Shown here piece by piece: positions 61,109 through 64,000 of a stretch of 64,000 nucleotides of DNA (position 1 is its first letter; each line of letters starts with the position of its first letter). This stretch comes from Edolisoma coerulescens. Lineage: Eukaryota; Chordata; Aves; Passeriformes; Campephagidae. Both the position numbers and the translations under genes were made by a program. Location of the stretch: assembly GCA_013397115.1 (NCBI GenBank), contig VWZW01004700.1, forward strand, positions 496,001-560,000. The letters are read 5' to 3'. The notes under the pieces were generated by a model. The model did not search any database, was not told where the DNA came from, and was given only the letters and a program-made list of their open reading frames with translations.

Positions 61109-64000
61109 TTAAATTTCATAAATGACTGTGTTATTAAGATGTTTCTTGTAACTTTCTTTATTGCTTGTTTTTGCAACATCCTTTCTTGTATAAGCAAAGT
61201 ATAATAAGGAATTTTTTATTTCTTGGAGTAAAGTCAGAAGCAACAAAAGTTCATAATAAAAAAATATCCTATTCCCCAGCCTTCAGATATTTCCAAGTAT
61301 AAAAGTGTTCCAATGGGGGACAACTAAAACCTCACTGCACTTTTTCTTTAATTTCAGGTACTGCACACACCAAGAACTTAGTAGGAGTTTGTCTGTTCCA
61401 AGGGAGAAGTTCAATAGGATCCTTCAAAGCCTTTAACTTAAGTGTCCCTTGCAACCATAAAATCTTTTATACTTATTTCCAAAAACTCTGCCACACGCAA
61501 TCAACATCAGGTAATCCAACATCACAGTTAATTAAACAGGTGAATGCAATCCTAGAGAAAGACAACTCTGGACACAATTTTACTCAGCTACTTGTCTCAC
61601 TTGTATCAAACCGTGAGGAAAGTTCTTGAGCCAGTGCAATGCCATCATCTTCCCACTGGCTGCTGCTGCTTTCATACTTGATTCTTCATGACCCTGAACA
61701 TGAAAAGGAAGCATTCCAGGTGACACCTTACAGTAAGCCACAGCTTGAGTTTCCAATCCACAGTGTAACAGAAGACCAACATGACCACTGACCTCATCTT
61801 GACAGCTTGGGTACACTGAGGAACGGGAGCTATCTCATCTAAGACAGGCATAATAAAATAGTTGACTCTGCAAGATTCATGCACTTTTTAGCTTCTGTGG
61901 AAGCTGTCCACTCCAGTAAAAAACACTTCAGAACTGTTGTGTAACCAGCAAACTGTGTATGGTGGATGTCAAGACTGCAATTCTTTCCCTGGTTTAAAGG
62001 CCCCCCTCAGGAGAACTAGCAGGCAGGCAGCACAAGAAAGCACCAGCGTGGATTGTTCTTCCTCAAACACTGTGTAACAAAGGCAGACATTCCACACTGG
62101 AGACTTCAGGCCCTGTTCCCAGCCCCGGCCTTGTACAATGCCTTAGTTACTTAATCTGCTAGAAGAGATTAATCACAAAAAGGGCAAATTTCAGAAAGCT
62201 TTGAACACAGAAAAAGGGTTATGAAGTCAATGTACAGGAATGAACAAACGCTAATACAAGAGAGTGAAATGCATATCACAGTTTAAGAATTTAGAAGATC
62301 TTGATTTTTGCAAATTTTACAAGACCCAGAGGAAGGAAGAAGACTGTCACACAGAAAGTCGAAGAAGCAAAGCTGGCAGTTAGAGGAAAGTGAACTGAAT
62401 GCAGGAAAAAAATCGATCTTTTGCTTTGTTTAAATGCTTTGTGCCTGAACAGAACCCAAATTTTAGCAAGTGACCCCCGACTGAAATCTAATAATTATAA
62501 AAATAGTTCGCTGAAATGTGGATCTTCAGTTCTTCCCAAATGAGAAACGAGCAAAGAATTCAAAATACAAGGAATCTGAATGCTAAGCTTTGTTCTGACA
62601 GTGATCCATTGATTTCCAGTCCATAAAACCAAGATAATAAAGCTTTCTTCCACTTACAGAGACAAAGGAATGAATGCAAGTTATTCAAATACTACTGTGA
62701 TGAGTGTTCTGCAAAGGACCATTAAAAAACTGGAGACTTAAAATAATCCAGGCTCTTTTAATAAGAATTAAAAGAATAAATATGTCTCATTTCTCCAGAT
62801 ATGATCCATTCCCTACAATGAAAAAGGCAGATGCTGAAAAAGGACCATGGGGCAATAAGCAAAAAGAGATTGGTACCAATCAAATATTTCAGGAAGTAAA
62901 GTATAGCTGACCATGCAATCTAGTTACTTAAATTTTTTAATTCATATGTGATTCTGAAACACAACAATGTTGTTCAAGGGAAGAAGCAATGAAAAATGGG
63001 CTCTGATTCTGCGCACAAAGGAGCAAATACCTTCTCAAAGGCAAATGCCCAGGTCTTAGATTCATCTGGCTAATATGCACAATTTTACTTTGTCACACTG
63101 TGAATTTAGTTTTCAAGAGTAACCTTAATTTTTTACACCAGTAACTTTTTAAAAAAGCTCTTCTTTACAGTTCTTGTTTGCTTTTGAGTTAAATCACATT
63201 CTAATATGATAATTTGGAAAAGAGAAAGAAATTACACTGAAAGTTCACCTAGTTCACCTATTTCACATAAAGCTAATGTAAATTAAATTAGTCTATCTAT
63301 AAATAAAATAAAAGAATAAACAAATAAATGTGATCACAGCTATGATGTTTTGGAGTATACATACATGCTTTTTTACTCAATTCAGATATTTTTAATTTCA
63401 ATACTAAAAAAACATTAATTATACCTTAGCAAGTATTATGTTGTATTTACCAACATCTAAAAACTGTTCTCAGTCCATATTTGACATCACCCAGAATGTT
63501 GTCAGATTGCATTGCAAACACAGATGTGAGAAAGAATCTGGTCAGCGTTTCTCACATTGTATTTATGGAGTAGTTTATTTCTTCTGGCTTAGGAAAATAC
63601 TTGGCTTTGTTTTATATAGATATAGCACTTTTAAATAAGTCTTGATGGGGACTTTTTTGTTTTGTTTTCTGCTAACATTACAGAAATGAGGATCATTGAA
63701 ACAGAAGTATGCCCGTTAATTAAACTACATTAAATACACTGAACATATTCATGGACACACTTTTTTTTTTGGAATTGAGAGGAAAAATGTGTTTCTTCAT
63801 ATACAAAATTCTCATTTTTGAATTTATAAAATACAGTAAAAATTATAATACATCACTTTCATCTGTCAAGAGTAATTATTTTTGTAGCTTGAAACTTTTT
63901 GCCTTTGGTGACTAGTGCCACATGAGTTATACTATGCCGGAATGTGCATTGTTACAAAAGCCATATGCGAAAAGTCACAAATTTTTGGTCTTTTTGTAAG

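Larger units (their letters stand above)
1..64000 (-). other. RIMS2: RIMS2 (RIM2) gene, internal part, spans the whole window
   Basis: RIM2 is a presynaptic active-zone scaffold. It links Rab3 on vesicles, Munc13, ELKS, RIM-BP and voltage-gated calcium channels, and it is needed for vesicle priming. Thirteen minus-strand exons with consistent phases encode in order: linker, PDZ domain, PDZ-C2A linker, C2A domain and the first part of the next linker. About 1.2-1.3 kb of 64 kb is coding. The zinc-finger N terminus and the C2B C terminus are outside the window. The paralog RIMS1 is the main alternative. It is disfavoured because the 6348-6416 exon reads SDSEVSDYDCDDGIGVVS, where RIM1 has SDSDISDYEVDDGIGVVP (from memory). 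No promoter, CpG-rich start region or polyadenylation end was seen. Confidence 0.95.
48705..64000 (-). other. RIMS2: RIMS2 intron upstream of the alternative linker exons (incomplete)
   Basis: At least 15.3 kb of AT-rich intron. I looked for the preceding RIM2 linker exon, which by family knowledge should end in phase 1 just before the Gly-Asp that opens both alternative exons. I found no match. Contents seen are two short CR1 3'-end fragments near 49.9 kb and 61.1 kb, an A15 run near 58.2 kb, a T18 run at 60.85 kb and a small inverted repeat near 54.6 kb. The open frames here, including 104 codons at 50591-50905 on the minus strand, have no recognisable domain and no convincing splice sites. 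Confidence 0.75.

Noticed and set aside
1..64000. CRISPR arrays, operons, phage or insertion sequences
   Set aside because: The spliced eukaryotic gene, CR1 fragments and AT-rich introns show this is vertebrate nuclear DNA. No spaced repeats or dense gene clusters occur.
1..64000. tRNA, rRNA or microRNA genes
   Set aside because: No cloverleaf with A and B boxes, no rRNA-like block and no long hairpin was recognised by eye. The short inverted repeats at 10826 and 54624 are too small for a microRNA precursor.

Overview
The window is vertebrate nuclear DNA, most probably from a bird. It is AT-rich and almost entirely intronic. It carries 3'-end fragments of CR1-type LINEs and one degenerate copy of a dispersed repeat that I know from bird genomes. 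CR1 also occurs in other sauropsids, so 'bird' is an inference; the sparse repeats and moderate intron sizes support it. There are no prokaryotic features, and the longest uninterrupted reading frames are chance ORFs.

The only gene I can support is the middle part of RIMS2 (regulating synaptic membrane exocytosis 2, RIM2) on the minus strand, transcribed from high to low coordinates. I find 13 exons with GT/AG boundaries and matching phases: 48637-48704 (68 nt) or 48312-48520 (209 nt), then 46846-46965, 44900-44999, 43986-44109, 39211-39257, 37951-38063, 32289-32336, 24765-24895, 21883-22054, 21178-21331, 13295-13321 (27-nt microexon, inferred) and 6348-6416. Together they encode the end of the linker before the PDZ domain, the whole PDZ domain, the PDZ-C2A linker, the whole C2A domain and the start of the C2A-C2B linker. 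The zinc-finger/Rab3-binding N terminus lies 5' of the window, beyond 64000. The C2B domain lies 3' of it, below position 1. RIMS2 is preferred over its paralog RIMS1 because the last exon reads SDSEVSDYDCDDGIGVVS, the RIM2 form of that segment as I remember it.

Layout: 48705-64000 is part of a long upstream intron with two CR1 fragments, a poly(T) tract and no exon I can recognise. 43986-48704 is a dense cluster holding the alternative linker exons and the PDZ exons. 37951-39257 holds two linker exons. 32289-32336 is a 48-nt cassette exon. 21178-24895 holds the three C2A exons. 1-21177 is intron with the 27-nt and 69-nt exons.

The most interesting structure is the alternative splicing layout. 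The 68-nt and 209-nt exons lie only 116 nt apart and share the same phases (1 in, 0 out). Including both or neither breaks the frame, so exactly one should be used. The intron between them has an 86-nt stretch without AG before the acceptor, and all its good branch-point matches lie close to the upstream donor. This architecture is known to enforce mutual exclusion by steric hindrance. In-frame 48-nt and 27-nt exons add two further choices.
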